A stretch of 12,555 nucleotides of DNA, taken from assembly GCA_017444045.1 (NCBI GenBank), contig JAFSXO010000097.1:1-12555 (forward strand), written 5' to 3'. This document shows, in pieces, positions 6,574 through 12,555 of the stretch (its first letter is position 1; each line of letters opens with the position of its first letter). The position numbers and the translations under genes are program-made. Under the pieces are notes generated by a model. It was not told where the DNA came from, did no database searches, and worked only from the letters and a program-made list of their open reading frames with translations. This DNA comes from a bacterium. Lineage in GTDB: Bacteria > Vulcanimicrobiota > Xenobia > Xenobiales > Xenobiaceae.

Positions 6574-6630
6574 AGGACTGTCTGGCATAGCGACCGCAGC
6601 CAACGCAGGAATTGCCCGCAGCTTAAGGAA

Positions 6631-6636
6631 TATAAT
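6631..6636 (+). promoter_or_regulatory. -10 element of the BMC gene promoter
   Basis: A perfect TATAAT lies 38 bases before the ATG of the BMC gene, so transcription would start near 6643 and the GGAGG ribosome site (6659-6663) would lie within a short leader. No convincing -35 is present at 16-18 bases, which would suit activator-dependent control. Confidence 0.45.
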
Positions 6637-6673
6637 CTAATTGTATTCACAAAAAGTCGGAGGCATCGCAATT

Positions 6674-6970
6674 ATGTCAAACGTCCAGGCCCTGGGCATG
6701 ATCGAGACAAAAGGTTTGGTTGGCGCCATTGAGGCTGCCGACGCTGCAGTAAAGGCAGCGGCAGTTACTCTGGTTAAATACGGCAACGCGCAGGGCGGCT
6801 TAGTGTCTGTCCACTTCCGCGGCGACGTCGGTGCCGTGCAGGCTGCTATTGACGCGGGAGCCGCCGCAGCCAGAAGAGTTGGCCAGCTTATTGCTGTCAA
6901 AGTGATCCCAGCTTTCGCTGAAGACGCCAACGAGATACTGTTTGAAAAGACCCCCGAAGGCCGCATCTAA
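6674..6970 (+). CDS. BMC-H bacterial microcompartment shell protein (PduA/EutM-like)
   Basis: The 98-residue product covers one complete BMC domain. The opening ALGMIETKGLVGAIEAADA, central HFRGDVGAVQAAIDAGAAAA and RVGQLIAVKVIP are characteristic of hexamer-forming shell proteins that tile the facets of polyhedral microcompartments. The pore loop, KIGSG in PduA and similar in EutM and CcmK, reads NAQGG here (about 38-42), so the central pore should differ in size and charge. The short C-terminal extension ends in EKTPEGRI. ATG 6674 has GGAGG ten bases upstream; an in-frame ATG at 6641 would place the ribosome site inside the protein. No enzyme, BMC-P vertex or encapsulation-signal gene is in the window, and a strong terminator follows at once, so it is transcribed alone. 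Confidence 0.95.
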   Translation: MSNVQALGMIETKGLVGAIEAADAAVKAAAVTLVKYGNAQGGLVSVHFRGDVGAVQAAIDAGAAAARRVGQLIAVKVIPAFAEDANEILFEKTPEGRI

Positions 6971-6992
6971 ATTTTAAAAAGATTAAATACTT

Positions 6993-7030
6993 AGGGGAGC
7001 CCTTTGATATATTAGGGCTCCCCTTTTTTT
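6993..7030 (+). terminator. Strong Rho-independent terminator after the BMC gene
   Basis: A perfect 11-bp GC-rich stem (6993-7003 with 7014-7024, loop of ten) is followed by six further T residues. It lies 22 bases after the BMC stop. On the minus strand the stem is followed by a broken AT-rich stretch, so it may also weakly stop the convergent Sel1/DUF6273 transcript. Confidence 0.95.
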
Positions 7031-7117
7031 ATCATAGCTTATACTTTTTAGGAGAAATCATAGCGCCATCCCAGCACAGCAAAAGACATAGCTTTGTCCA
7101 GACGCACTAGCGCAAAA

Positions 7118-7738
7118 TCATTGCAGACGCAACTGTATTGCCGGGCGCACCAGGCCACCGGACCAATGCACAGGCGTGCCTTCCTCCCCGACCTCTCCAT
7201 AGCCGCCGACCTCTAAAGCGAAATCGCCTTCAGAGCCGGGCGTGCGCAGCCACCACCAGCCGCCGGCTCCCTGCTCCTCGCTTTCCGAATCGGCATGCTT
7301 CATGCCGCGCTCCCGAGCATAGGGCGAAGGCAGGCACACGGCAAGCTCCCCACCGGCGCAGAATTCCTCAAACTCATAAAGGCTGAGCACAAACACGCGG
7401 TCCTCGGTGTCCTCACCGCCATCGGTGTCATATTCCTCATTGCCGTCGTTAAAGACCTCGGTCAGCATCAGCTCTCCGCGCTCAGCCTCGCTAAAAGCCT
7501 GCCGCAAAAAATCCTGATTGAGCCAGCGGCGCAGATCGCAGTCCCGCCAGGTTATGTCCTGCTCATGGCCGTGATAGCAGCGCGCCTCAAGTCCGTAAAC
7601 AGACAGCGCCAGCAGTCCCTCGTCCGAACGCCCCAGCACCGCCCATTTAATGGCCTGCGGCTGGCCGTCAGCCGCAAAGGGGTAGCTGCCCAGCTCGATA
7701 ATATCGCCTGTTTTCGCGTTTTTCCAAGACTGCGCCAT
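7118..7738 (-). CDS. DUF6273 domain protein coupled to the Sel1-repeat gene
   Basis: The 206-residue product has no signal peptide or membrane segment. It matches the DUF6273 pattern from end to end: GDIIELGSYPF with IKWAVLG near the start, TWRDCDLRRWLNQDFLRQAF at 63-82, a short acidic insert, DRVFVLSLYEFEEF at 113-126, WWWLRTPG at 161-168 and the closing GGLVRPAIQLRL. The domain is common in gut bacteria and its function is not known; the WWLR..G and GLVRPA endings recall C-type-lectin/sulfatase-modifying folds, but that is speculation. The ATG overlaps the stop of the Sel1 gene (TAATG, base 7738 shared), so translation is probably coupled. No ribosome site is needed for such an overlap. The two proteins may act together. 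Confidence 0.85.
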   Translation of the reverse strand: MAQSWKNAKTGDIIELGSYPFAADGQPQAIKWAVLGRSDEGLLALSVYGLEARCYHGHEQDITWRDCDLRRWLNQDFLRQAFSEAERGELMLTEVFNDGNEEYDTDGGEDTEDRVFVLSLYEFEEFCAGGELAVCLPSPYARERGMKHADSESEEQGAGGWWWLRTPGSEGDFALEVGGYGEVGEEGTPVHWSGGLVRPAIQLRLQ

Positions 7739-9960
7739 TATTTGCCCTCCGCGGCAGCCTTTGCCGCCTTAGCATCGCTCTTCATCTGCGGCACACCGGC
7801 CTCGCGCTTGGCAGCCGCAGTAGGCGTTAGCGCCTTCATGTATTCCCGCAGCTTGTCCGAGGCCTCCTTGGCCTTCGCGCGCCATTCCTCAGCGGCCTTA
7901 GCATCGGCCGCAACTCCATGGCCATACTCATAGCACTCCGCCAAAAGCTCCATAGCCTCGGGATCTCCCATAGCTGCCACGCGGTTAAGGCACTTAATCG
8001 CCGCGTCATAATCTACGGGCGTGCCCGTGCCGGTAAGGTAGCATTTAGCTAAATTGCTTATCCCTAAGGCGTCTCCAGCATCAGCTGCTATCTTAAACGC
8101 CTTAAACGCGCCTTCGGGGTCCTTCTTTTCCACGCCTATGCCCTCGAGATAGCACTTGCCCAGCATATTCAGGCTCTCGCAGTCTCCAAAATCGGCAGCC
8201 TTGCGCAGCCAGACGACGCCGGCCGACATATCCTCGGGAATCCCAATGCCATTCAGATAGCAGTTGGCCAGGCTGCGCATGCAGGGAATGCTCCCCAGGC
8301 TGGCACCGCGCCGGAACCAGTTAACCGCTTCCGCAACATCCTTTTTTATGCCGACGCCTTCCATAAGGCAGCGCCCCAGAACATCCATCGCCGCGACCTC
8401 TCCGCTGCTGGCAGCCTGCCGATAGCATTCAGCCGCTTTTTGTGGGCTCTGCTCCACCCCGGCACCAGTCATATAGCAGTTGCCCAAGCTGCAAAGGCTC
8501 TGAAGATCTCCGCCCTTGATCGCATTTACGTAAAGCTCAGCGGCTTTTTTGGCATCGGCCTCGACGCCCCAGCCGTGCAGATAGCAGTCGCCCAGACAGC
8601 CTATAGCGCTGGGCGAGCCTTCGGCAGCGGCTTCCTGCATGAGCGACACCGCCTTGGCCATATCGCGCGGCACTCCCAGGCCCTCTAAATAGCACATGGC
8701 CAGATTGCGCTTGCCCTCGGCCTCTCCTAGCTGAGACGCCAGCTTGAACAGCTCGATGGCCTTGCCCGCATCAGGCTTCACGCCCAGCCCCTGCAGATAG
8801 CAGGTGCCCAGAATATCGGCGGCAACACCGTTCTTCATAGACAGCGCGGTGTTCAGAAGCTTAATAGCCTGCTCCGCATTGCGCGGCACGGCCAAGCCAT
8901 GCAGATACATCAGCGCCAAATCGGTCATAGCCTGACTGCTGCCCTGCATCGCCGCGCGCTGCAGCCAGGTCAGCGCCGCCTGCGGATCGGGCTTGGTGCC
9001 TATGCCGTTCAGATACATATCGGCCACGCGGCACTGCGCCGCGACGGAGCCCAGCTGCGCCCCCTTAAGATACCAGTTGAAGGCTTCGCTTAAGTTTTTC
9101 TCCGCACCGTCGCCGCTTAAATACATAAGCCCAAGGTTGCGGCAGGCGTTGGCCGAATGGCCCTTGGCGGCAAGCTCAAAGCATTCCTTAGCCTTTGCCT
9201 TATCCACAGCCGTTCCCTTGCCGGTCAGGTAGCACAGCCCCAGCCCGTTAAAGCCCTCGGGATGATGCAGGCCAGCCGCCTTCTGACAATACAGAAAGCC
9301 CTTGGCCGGATCGGCGGGAACGCCGGTACCCTGCAAATAGCAGGCCGCTAAATTGTTATACGCCTCGGCACTGCCCAGATCTGCAGCCTTTTTAAACCAT
9401 TCCACGGCTTTGGCGGCATCGGCAGGCACTCCGATTCCGTCCAGACAGCAGCGGCCCAGATTGTTGAGCGCCCGGGCACAGCCGTGTGAAGCGGCCTGCT
9501 CGTACCACTTGATAGCCTCGGCCACATCGCGCTTTACGCCGACGCCCGTCTCATAGCATACGCCCAGTCCGTTCTCGCCCAACGGGTAATGCTGCTGCGC
9601 CGAGAGCTGTGTCCACTTATACGCTTCGGCGGCATTGGCCTCGGTGCCGATACCATAAAACAGGCATTTGCCGCACAGATACTGGGCAATAGGATGGCCA
9701 GCCTCCGCGGCCTTCAGCATGACCTTATAGCCTTCCTGAGGCTTGTTCTCCTCAAACAGCTTACGGCCGCGCTGATAGCTGTCGTTACCAGGCCAGGCCT
9801 TCTGGCTGTCGCCAACCTCTGAAACCGCATGGACAGCAGGAGACAGCGCCGCCGCGCTTCCCGCCCCATTGCCCAGAACTTCCGCAGAGGCTGCAGACGA
9901 AAGAGCCAGACCGATAGGAAAAACCATTGAAAAAGCTAATGCGCGCCAATTGTACCGCAA
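7738..9960 (-). CDS. Exported Sel1-like repeat protein (17 repeats)
   Basis: The product has 740 residues. A Sec signal peptide covers 1-26 (RYNWRALAF, hydrophobic core, cleavage after ASA), then a linker, then 17 consecutive 36-residue Sel1 repeats from about 91 to 705 (consensus LGxCYLxGxGVxxDxxKA...A), then a charged Ala/Lys tail. Sel1 arrays form curved helical solenoids that bind other proteins. In 14 of 17 repeats the residue before the helix-A Tyr/Leu is Cys. TTG 9960 is chosen because GAGGAG lies six bases upstream and it gives a complete signal peptide. ATG 10026 lies inside the tRNA terminator hairpin, and ATG 9927 would remove the basic n-region. Only about 30 bases separate the start from that terminator. 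It is translationally coupled to the DUF6273 gene. Confidence 0.9.
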   Translation of the reverse strand: MRYNWRALAFSMVFPIGLALSSAASAEVLGNGAGSAAALSPAVHAVSEVGDSQKAWPGNDSYQRGRKLFEENKPQEGYKVMLKAAEAGHPIAQYLCGKCLFYGIGTEANAAEAYKWTQLSAQQHYPLGENGLGVCYETGVGVKRDVAEAIKWYEQAASHGCARALNNLGRCCLDGIGVPADAAKAVEWFKKAADLGSAEAYNNLAACYLQGTGVPADPAKGFLYCQKAAGLHHPEGFNGLGLCYLTGKGTAVDKAKAKECFELAAKGHSANACRNLGLMYLSGDGAEKNLSEAFNWYLKGAQLGSVAAQCRVADMYLNGIGTKPDPQAALTWLQRAAMQGSSQAMTDLALMYLHGLAVPRNAEQAIKLLNTALSMKNGVAADILGTCYLQGLGVKPDAGKAIELFKLASQLGEAEGKRNLAMCYLEGLGVPRDMAKAVSLMQEAAAEGSPSAIGCLGDCYLHGWGVEADAKKAAELYVNAIKGGDLQSLCSLGNCYMTGAGVEQSPQKAAECYRQAASSGEVAAMDVLGRCLMEGVGIKKDVAEAVNWFRRGASLGSIPCMRSLANCYLNGIGIPEDMSAGVVWLRKAADFGDCESLNMLGKCYLEGIGVEKKDPEGAFKAFKIAADAGDALGISNLAKCYLTGTGTPVDYDAAIKCLNRVAAMGDPEAMELLAECYEYGHGVAADAKAAEEWRAKAKEASDKLREYMKALTPTAAAKREAGVPQMKSDAKAAKAAAEGK

Positions 9961-9989
9961 AATATGCTCCTCACCGTTCGCGAATAAAT

Positions 9990-10029
9990 AAAAAAAGGGA
10001 TGCGTTATTCCAAACGGAACCCGCATCCC
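9990..10029 (-). terminator. Rho-independent terminator of tRNA-Trp
   Basis: On the minus strand, GGGATGCG (10029-10022) pairs with CGCATCCC (10004-9997), with an inner stem TTCC/GGAA, followed by seven T residues (9996-9990). It starts two bases after the tRNA CCA end, so release of the tRNA 3' end and termination are tightly linked. Confidence 0.9.
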
Positions 10030-10031
10030 AT

Positions 10032-10107
10032 TGGCAGGGGCAGCAGGGATCGAACCCGCGGCCTACGGTTTTGGAGACCGTCGCTCTGCCAGCTGAGCTA
10101 TACCCCT
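10032..10107 (-). tRNA. tRNA-Trp (anticodon CCA)
   Basis: The 76-base gene begins AGGGG and ends CCCCT-G-CCA, so CCA is encoded. The acceptor stem AGGGG.../...CCCCT, D-arm with AGCTCAGCTGGCAGAGC, anticodon arm ACGGT-CTCCAAA-ACCGT (anticodon CCA at plus positions 10072-10074) and T-arm with GGTTCGATCC are all present. CCA reads UGG, so it charges tryptophan. It is a single tRNA with its own promoter (10145-10173), a leader hairpin and a terminator. Confidence 0.98.
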
Positions 10108-10116
10108 AAAAACCTA

Positions 10117-10135
10117 CGCGACAAGACCCGTCGCG
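10117..10135 (-). other. Leader hairpin before tRNA-Trp
   Basis: On the minus strand CGCGAC/GTCGCG (10135-10130 with 10122-10117, loop of seven) sits about ten bases after the expected transcription start and is followed by TAGG and five T residues before the tRNA. It resembles a short terminator or a processing structure in the 5' leader. Confidence 0.55.
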
Positions 10136-10144
10136 AACGGAAAG

Positions 10145-10173
10145 ATTATACACTATCTGCAGAAATAATGCAA
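10145..10173 (-). promoter_or_regulatory. Promoter of tRNA-Trp
   Basis: On the minus strand a perfect -10 TATAAT (10150-10145) is 17 bases from -35 TTGCAT (10173-10168, three of six consensus bases). Transcription would start about 30 bases before the tRNA. Confidence 0.6.
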
Positions 10174-10267
10174 GAGCTACTGCAAATACCCAGGCGAACA
10201 GTCACTGCCGGTAACTAAACACTGTCTAACTACCATTGAAAGGATAGTTCAGCTACATCAGCGGCCA

Positions 10268-11722
10268 TCAATACTCTGTCCGCTCGGCATACCCCAAAAA
10301 CTCGCGCATACCGTTCTCAGTCAGCAACGGCGGGTTGTTCTCCACTCCCGGCGTGACCAAGCCTACAGCCTGCAGTTCAGCGCCGCGCGTTCCGCCCTTG
10401 CTCTTCTCGGGAACTACATTGCCCTGGCGGTCATACCAGGTGTTGTCTACATTGCCAATCGATACATTATACGAATGGCACAGCTCGTGGAAGAATACGA
10501 CCACCGGCGCCCGCTCGGACCATTCACTTTTCACATCGAAAGCGACCTTGGTAGTGTTGTAGTGCACCCAGCTGTCGCTGCCCACTCCCTTCTGATCGTA
10601 TCCGGGGCTGAAGGTGCAGCTGCTGCCATAGTGCGTCTGCTTAATTCTGACCTGGTGCCCAGTTTTGCTCACCTCATCAAAAAGCAGATGACCATGCTCG
10701 GTATTGGCCAGAAACTCTAAATCGGAATTGATGCGATCGTTATCGATCTGGTCGGGCATTTTAGCGACAAAATTCTCGGGAACAGCAACGGGTTCAATCG
10801 TTTTAGCCGCTCTGTCACTGCCGTCGGCGATGATGGCATCGCCGCTTCCGGAACTGATGGCCAGATCGCTGCCAGCCCCGCCCTCGAGATGATCGCTGCC
10901 AGACGCGCCAATCAGCAGATCGTCGCCTTCGCCGCCATAAAGCTTATCGTCTCCCTTGCCGCCGACCAGGGTATCGTCACCGGCACCGCCGTAGAGCTCA
11001 TCGCTGCCCTCGCCACCGTCGAGATAGTCCTTTCCCGCGCCGCCCTCGAGAACGTCATCGCCACCCAGCCCATAGAGAGTATCATTGCCCTCACCGCCGG
11101 ACAGATGATCCTTCCCATTGCCGCCTTCAAGGTAATCGTTACCAGCTCCGCCCTCTAAGCGATTAATATATCCGTCACGCGGGCCAACATCTAAGCCATG
11201 GGCTACAATAATGTCATCGCCAGCGCCGCCATTGATAACGTTGGAGCCGTAATTGTCGAAAATCAGATCGTTTCCGGAGCCAGCGATAATGTAATCATCG
11301 CCAGCGCCGCCAGTTATGCGCAGTGAATTGGTCACGCGCTCATCTACGGTAATAGTGTCGTTGCCAGCGCCGCCATCGATAATTAAATGACGCGCATCGG
11401 ACTTGGTGTAAGCTGTTTTCTCACCATTGATATCGACAACAATGCCTCCGTCCTCACCCGGGGTGACGAGTATCTTGTCATCCTTTTCTGTGCCCTGCGC
11501 CAGAAGCGCATCCTGCCTGTCAAAATAATCAAAACGATCGTATATTTTGCGGGCATCGGGTCCCAGACTATCGGGATCCAACGGCGCTTTAGCCCCCAGC
11601 GATACCTGATCGCTTACACTGGCTTCCTGGGTAGAATCTGCCGCTTCAGTGTTGGCCTTGGCTTCGGCACGGGCAGACGCAAAAGAGACACCGCCTACAG
11701 ACAAATCATTAACGCAGATCAT
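10268..11722 (-). CDS. RTX-repeat protein with C-terminal M91 (NleD-like) zinc metallopeptidase domain
   Basis: Numbered from ATG 11722 (484 residues). Residues 1-60 are Ala/Ser/Glu-rich with no signal peptide. Scattered GGAGxD nonapeptides start near 117, and an unbroken array of 11 RTX nonapeptides (GGxGxDxLx, predicted to bind calcium as a beta-roll) covers 191-289. From about 310 to the end is a peptidase domain with H412-E413-x2-H416 (FFHELCHSYN) and a probable third zinc ligand E449 in RGAELQAVG. The end (NNPPLLTENGMREFLGYAERTEY split around 464-484) matches M91/NleD. NleD is a known effector that cuts host JNK and p38 kinases; the target here is unknown. RTX proteins usually leave by type I secretion with a signal after the repeats, but here the peptidase occupies the C-terminus. 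An upstream GTG at 11737 is possible. Neither start has a ribosome site. Confidence 0.88.
   Translation of the reverse strand: MICVNDLSVGGVSFASARAEAKANTEAADSTQEASVSDQVSLGAKAPLDPDSLGPDARKIYDRFDYFDRQDALLAQGTEKDDKILVTPGEDGGIVVDINGEKTAYTKSDARHLIIDGGAGNDTITVDERVTNSLRITGGAGDDYIIAGSGNDLIFDNYGSNVINGGAGDDIIVAHGLDVGPRDGYINRLEGGAGNDYLEGGNGKDHLSGGEGNDTLYGLGGDDVLEGGAGKDYLDGGEGSDELYGGAGDDTLVGGKGDDKLYGGEGDDLLIGASGSDHLEGGAGSDLAISSGSGDAIIADGSDRAAKTIEPVAVPENFVAKMPDQIDNDRINSDLEFLANTEHGHLLFDEVSKTGHQVRIKQTHYGSSCTFSPGYDQKGVGSDSWVHYNTTKVAFDVKSEWSERAPVVVFFHELCHSYNVSIGNVDNTWYDRQGNVVPEKSKGGTRGAELQAVGLVTPGVENNPPLLTENGMREFLGYAERTEY
10856..11152 (-). repeat. Core RTX repeat array (11 nonapeptide units of 27 bp)
   Basis: Eleven contiguous 27-base units encode GGxGxDxLx nonapeptides. 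The units are diverged at DNA level, so this is an old protein repeat rather than a recent DNA expansion. Four isolated units lie further upstream in the gene, between about 11374 and 11200. Confidence 0.9.
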
Positions 11723-11729
11723 AGATATT

Positions 11730-11758
11730 ATTATCACACTTTAAACCAAATAAGTAAA
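11730..11758 (-). promoter_or_regulatory. Candidate promoter for the RTX-M91 gene, placed for a leaderless mRNA
   Basis: On the minus strand, -35 TTTACT (11758-11753, four of six consensus bases) is 17 bases from -10 GATAAT (11735-11730, five of six). Seven bases then lead to the A of ATG 11722, so transcription would begin at or next to the start codon. This fits the lack of a ribosome site. Confidence 0.4.
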
Positions 11759-11809
11759 GCAAAATATAACCAAACTCCGCATCAGCTATCCAATATCGGC
11801 AACTAAGCG

Positions 11810-12555
11810 TCAGCTTTCCTCATCATCGACAATCGGGCTGACATTGACGATCTGATCGCGGGGCCAGACCAGATCGATGCGCACCCACAGACGCGTACCC
11901 GGAGGCATCGGATGCTTAGGAACCAGCGCACATTCGGTTTCCCAAAGCGTGTCGGTAAGCTGAACAATATGCTTGTCGGGATGGTTAGCCACCACGCAGG
12001 CTTCCACAGCCTGGCACTGCTGCTTCTCCAGATAGCGCAAAATCCAGTAACTGCGGCGGTCACGCTCTAGCTGATCGGCCTGGGAGGTGCGCAGCTTGGT
12101 CACCGTCAGGCACTGCTGCAGACGCTCCGTGGTATAGCGAGGTTCTGCGCCCCCGACCAAGGCCTTAAGCTGCCGCTGCATCAGCAGATCGTGATAGCGG
12201 CGAATAGGCGAGGTTACCTGAATATAATGCTCCAGCCCCAGCCCGCTGTGCGGTGAATCATCGGTGCTCATCACCCCGCGGTGCATATAACGCTTACATG
12301 CGTAGGCTATAGCTGGATCGTATTGCGCCATCTCATCGATGGGCTTTTCTGGAGGCTCCTGAGTCCTATAAATAGCTGGGAAACCGCCATTGAACAAAGC
12401 TTCTGCCCCCAGACGGTTGGCCAGGATCATCATTTCGCTGACCAGCTTCTGCGAGGGCTCGTTGGGGGATTCCCTGACAACAACTATCTCCCAATCCGGC
12501 TTAACCTTAACCTGCACCCTGGGGAAGGGAACCAGCAAAGCTCCTTTAGCCTTGC
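11810..12555 (-). CDS. RNase II/RNase R-family exoribonuclease, C-terminal part (5' end outside window)
   Basis: The frame is open to the window edge (about 248 residues visible), so the gene starts beyond 12555; the TTG at 12538 is an internal Leu. The visible part is the C-terminal half of an RNB catalytic domain: KGALLVPFPRVQV, then LVSEMMILANRLGA, then HSGLGLEHYIQVTSPIRRYHDLLMQRQL, which is the family signature for 3'-5' hydrolytic RNA decay. A short S1/OB-like beta domain follows (about the last 65 residues), ending in acidic DDEES. The catalytic Asp cluster lies outside the window, so activity cannot be judged. The form resembles the divergent RNB proteins of cyanobacteria, plastids and delta-type proteobacteria more than E. 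coli Rnb or Rnr. Its stop lies about 90 bases before the RTX-M91 start. Confidence 0.9.
   Translation of the reverse strand, partial: KAKGALLVPFPRVQVKVKPDWEIVVVRESPNEPSQKLVSEMMILANRLGAEALFNGGFPAIYRTQEPPEKPIDEMAQYDPAIAYACKRYMHRGVMSTDDSPHSGLGLEHYIQVTSPIRRYHDLLMQRQLKALVGGAEPRYTTERLQQCLTVTKLRTSQADQLERDRRSYWILRYLEKQQCQAVEACVVANHPDKHIVQLTDTLWETECALVPKHPMPPGTRLWVRIDLVWPRDQIVNVSPIVDDEES

Noticed and set aside
7138..9822. Numerous plus-strand open frames opposite the DUF6273 and Sel1 genes
   Set aside because: Each is antisense to a gene with strong domain evidence; their repetitive look only reflects the Sel1 repeats.
9961..10026. ATG at 10026 as the start of the Sel1 gene
   Set aside because: It lies inside the stem of the tRNA-Trp terminator. 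TTG 9960 has an excellent ribosome site and begins a proper signal peptide.
9960..10267. tRNA-Trp as an integration site for a mobile element
   Set aside because: No integrase gene and no second copy of the tRNA 3' end are visible in the window.
10856..11374. Regular DNA repeats suggesting a CRISPR or satellite array
   Set aside because: The periodicity is 27 bases, in frame, and encodes RTX nonapeptides; there are no identical repeats or unique spacers.

Overview
The window looks like an ordinary bacterial chromosome segment of roughly balanced to mildly high GC, from a Gram-negative-type organism. The support is a PilT retraction ATPase, Sec-type signal peptides on two predicted exported proteins, an RTX protein, and a tRNA-Trp with an encoded CCA end. 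Lineage cannot be fixed from sequence alone. The mix of a short SerA-type dehydrogenase, an FmdB zinc ribbon, a lone BMC-H shell protein, many Sel1 repeats and an M91 peptidase would fit a host-associated anaerobe (Desulfobacterota or PVC-like lineages are candidates), but this is a guess. I see no transposase, integrase, CRISPR array or rRNA.

Left end (1-1326, + strand): the acidic tail of an unidentified protein overlaps by 8 bases the start of a small three-helix membrane protein. The purine salvage gene hpt follows. It converges on a minus-strand block (1399-3045) of three closely spaced genes: an 87-residue protein of unknown function, an FmdB-type zinc ribbon with a long Ala/Ser tail, and a beta-rich protein with a Pro/Thr tail. 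The block is closed by a hairpin terminator. Next on the minus strand are a short D-3-phosphoglycerate dehydrogenase-type gene (serine pathway) and a solitary pilT whose leader contains several hairpins.

Middle (5517-7030): an exported beta-helix protein (minus) is divergent from a stand-alone BMC-H microcompartment shell protein (plus). The latter ends at a textbook terminator that also separates it from the next convergent block.

Right half (7118-12555, all minus strand), in transcription order: the 3' part of an RNase II/R-family exoribonuclease, a protein joining RTX calcium-binding repeats to an M91 (NleD-like) zinc peptidase domain, tRNA-Trp with its own promoter and terminator, an exported protein with 17 Sel1 repeats, and a DUF6273 protein coupled to it by a TAATG overlap.

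Most interesting are the RTX-M91 protein with the peptidase at the extreme C-terminus and a promoter placed for a leaderless mRNA; the Sel1 protein with a cysteine at one fixed position in 14 of 17 repeats, coupled to DUF6273 directly behind a tRNA terminator; and the orphan BMC-H protein with a changed pore loop. I did not find one clear multi-gene novel system. The Sel1/DUF6273 pair is the nearest candidate.
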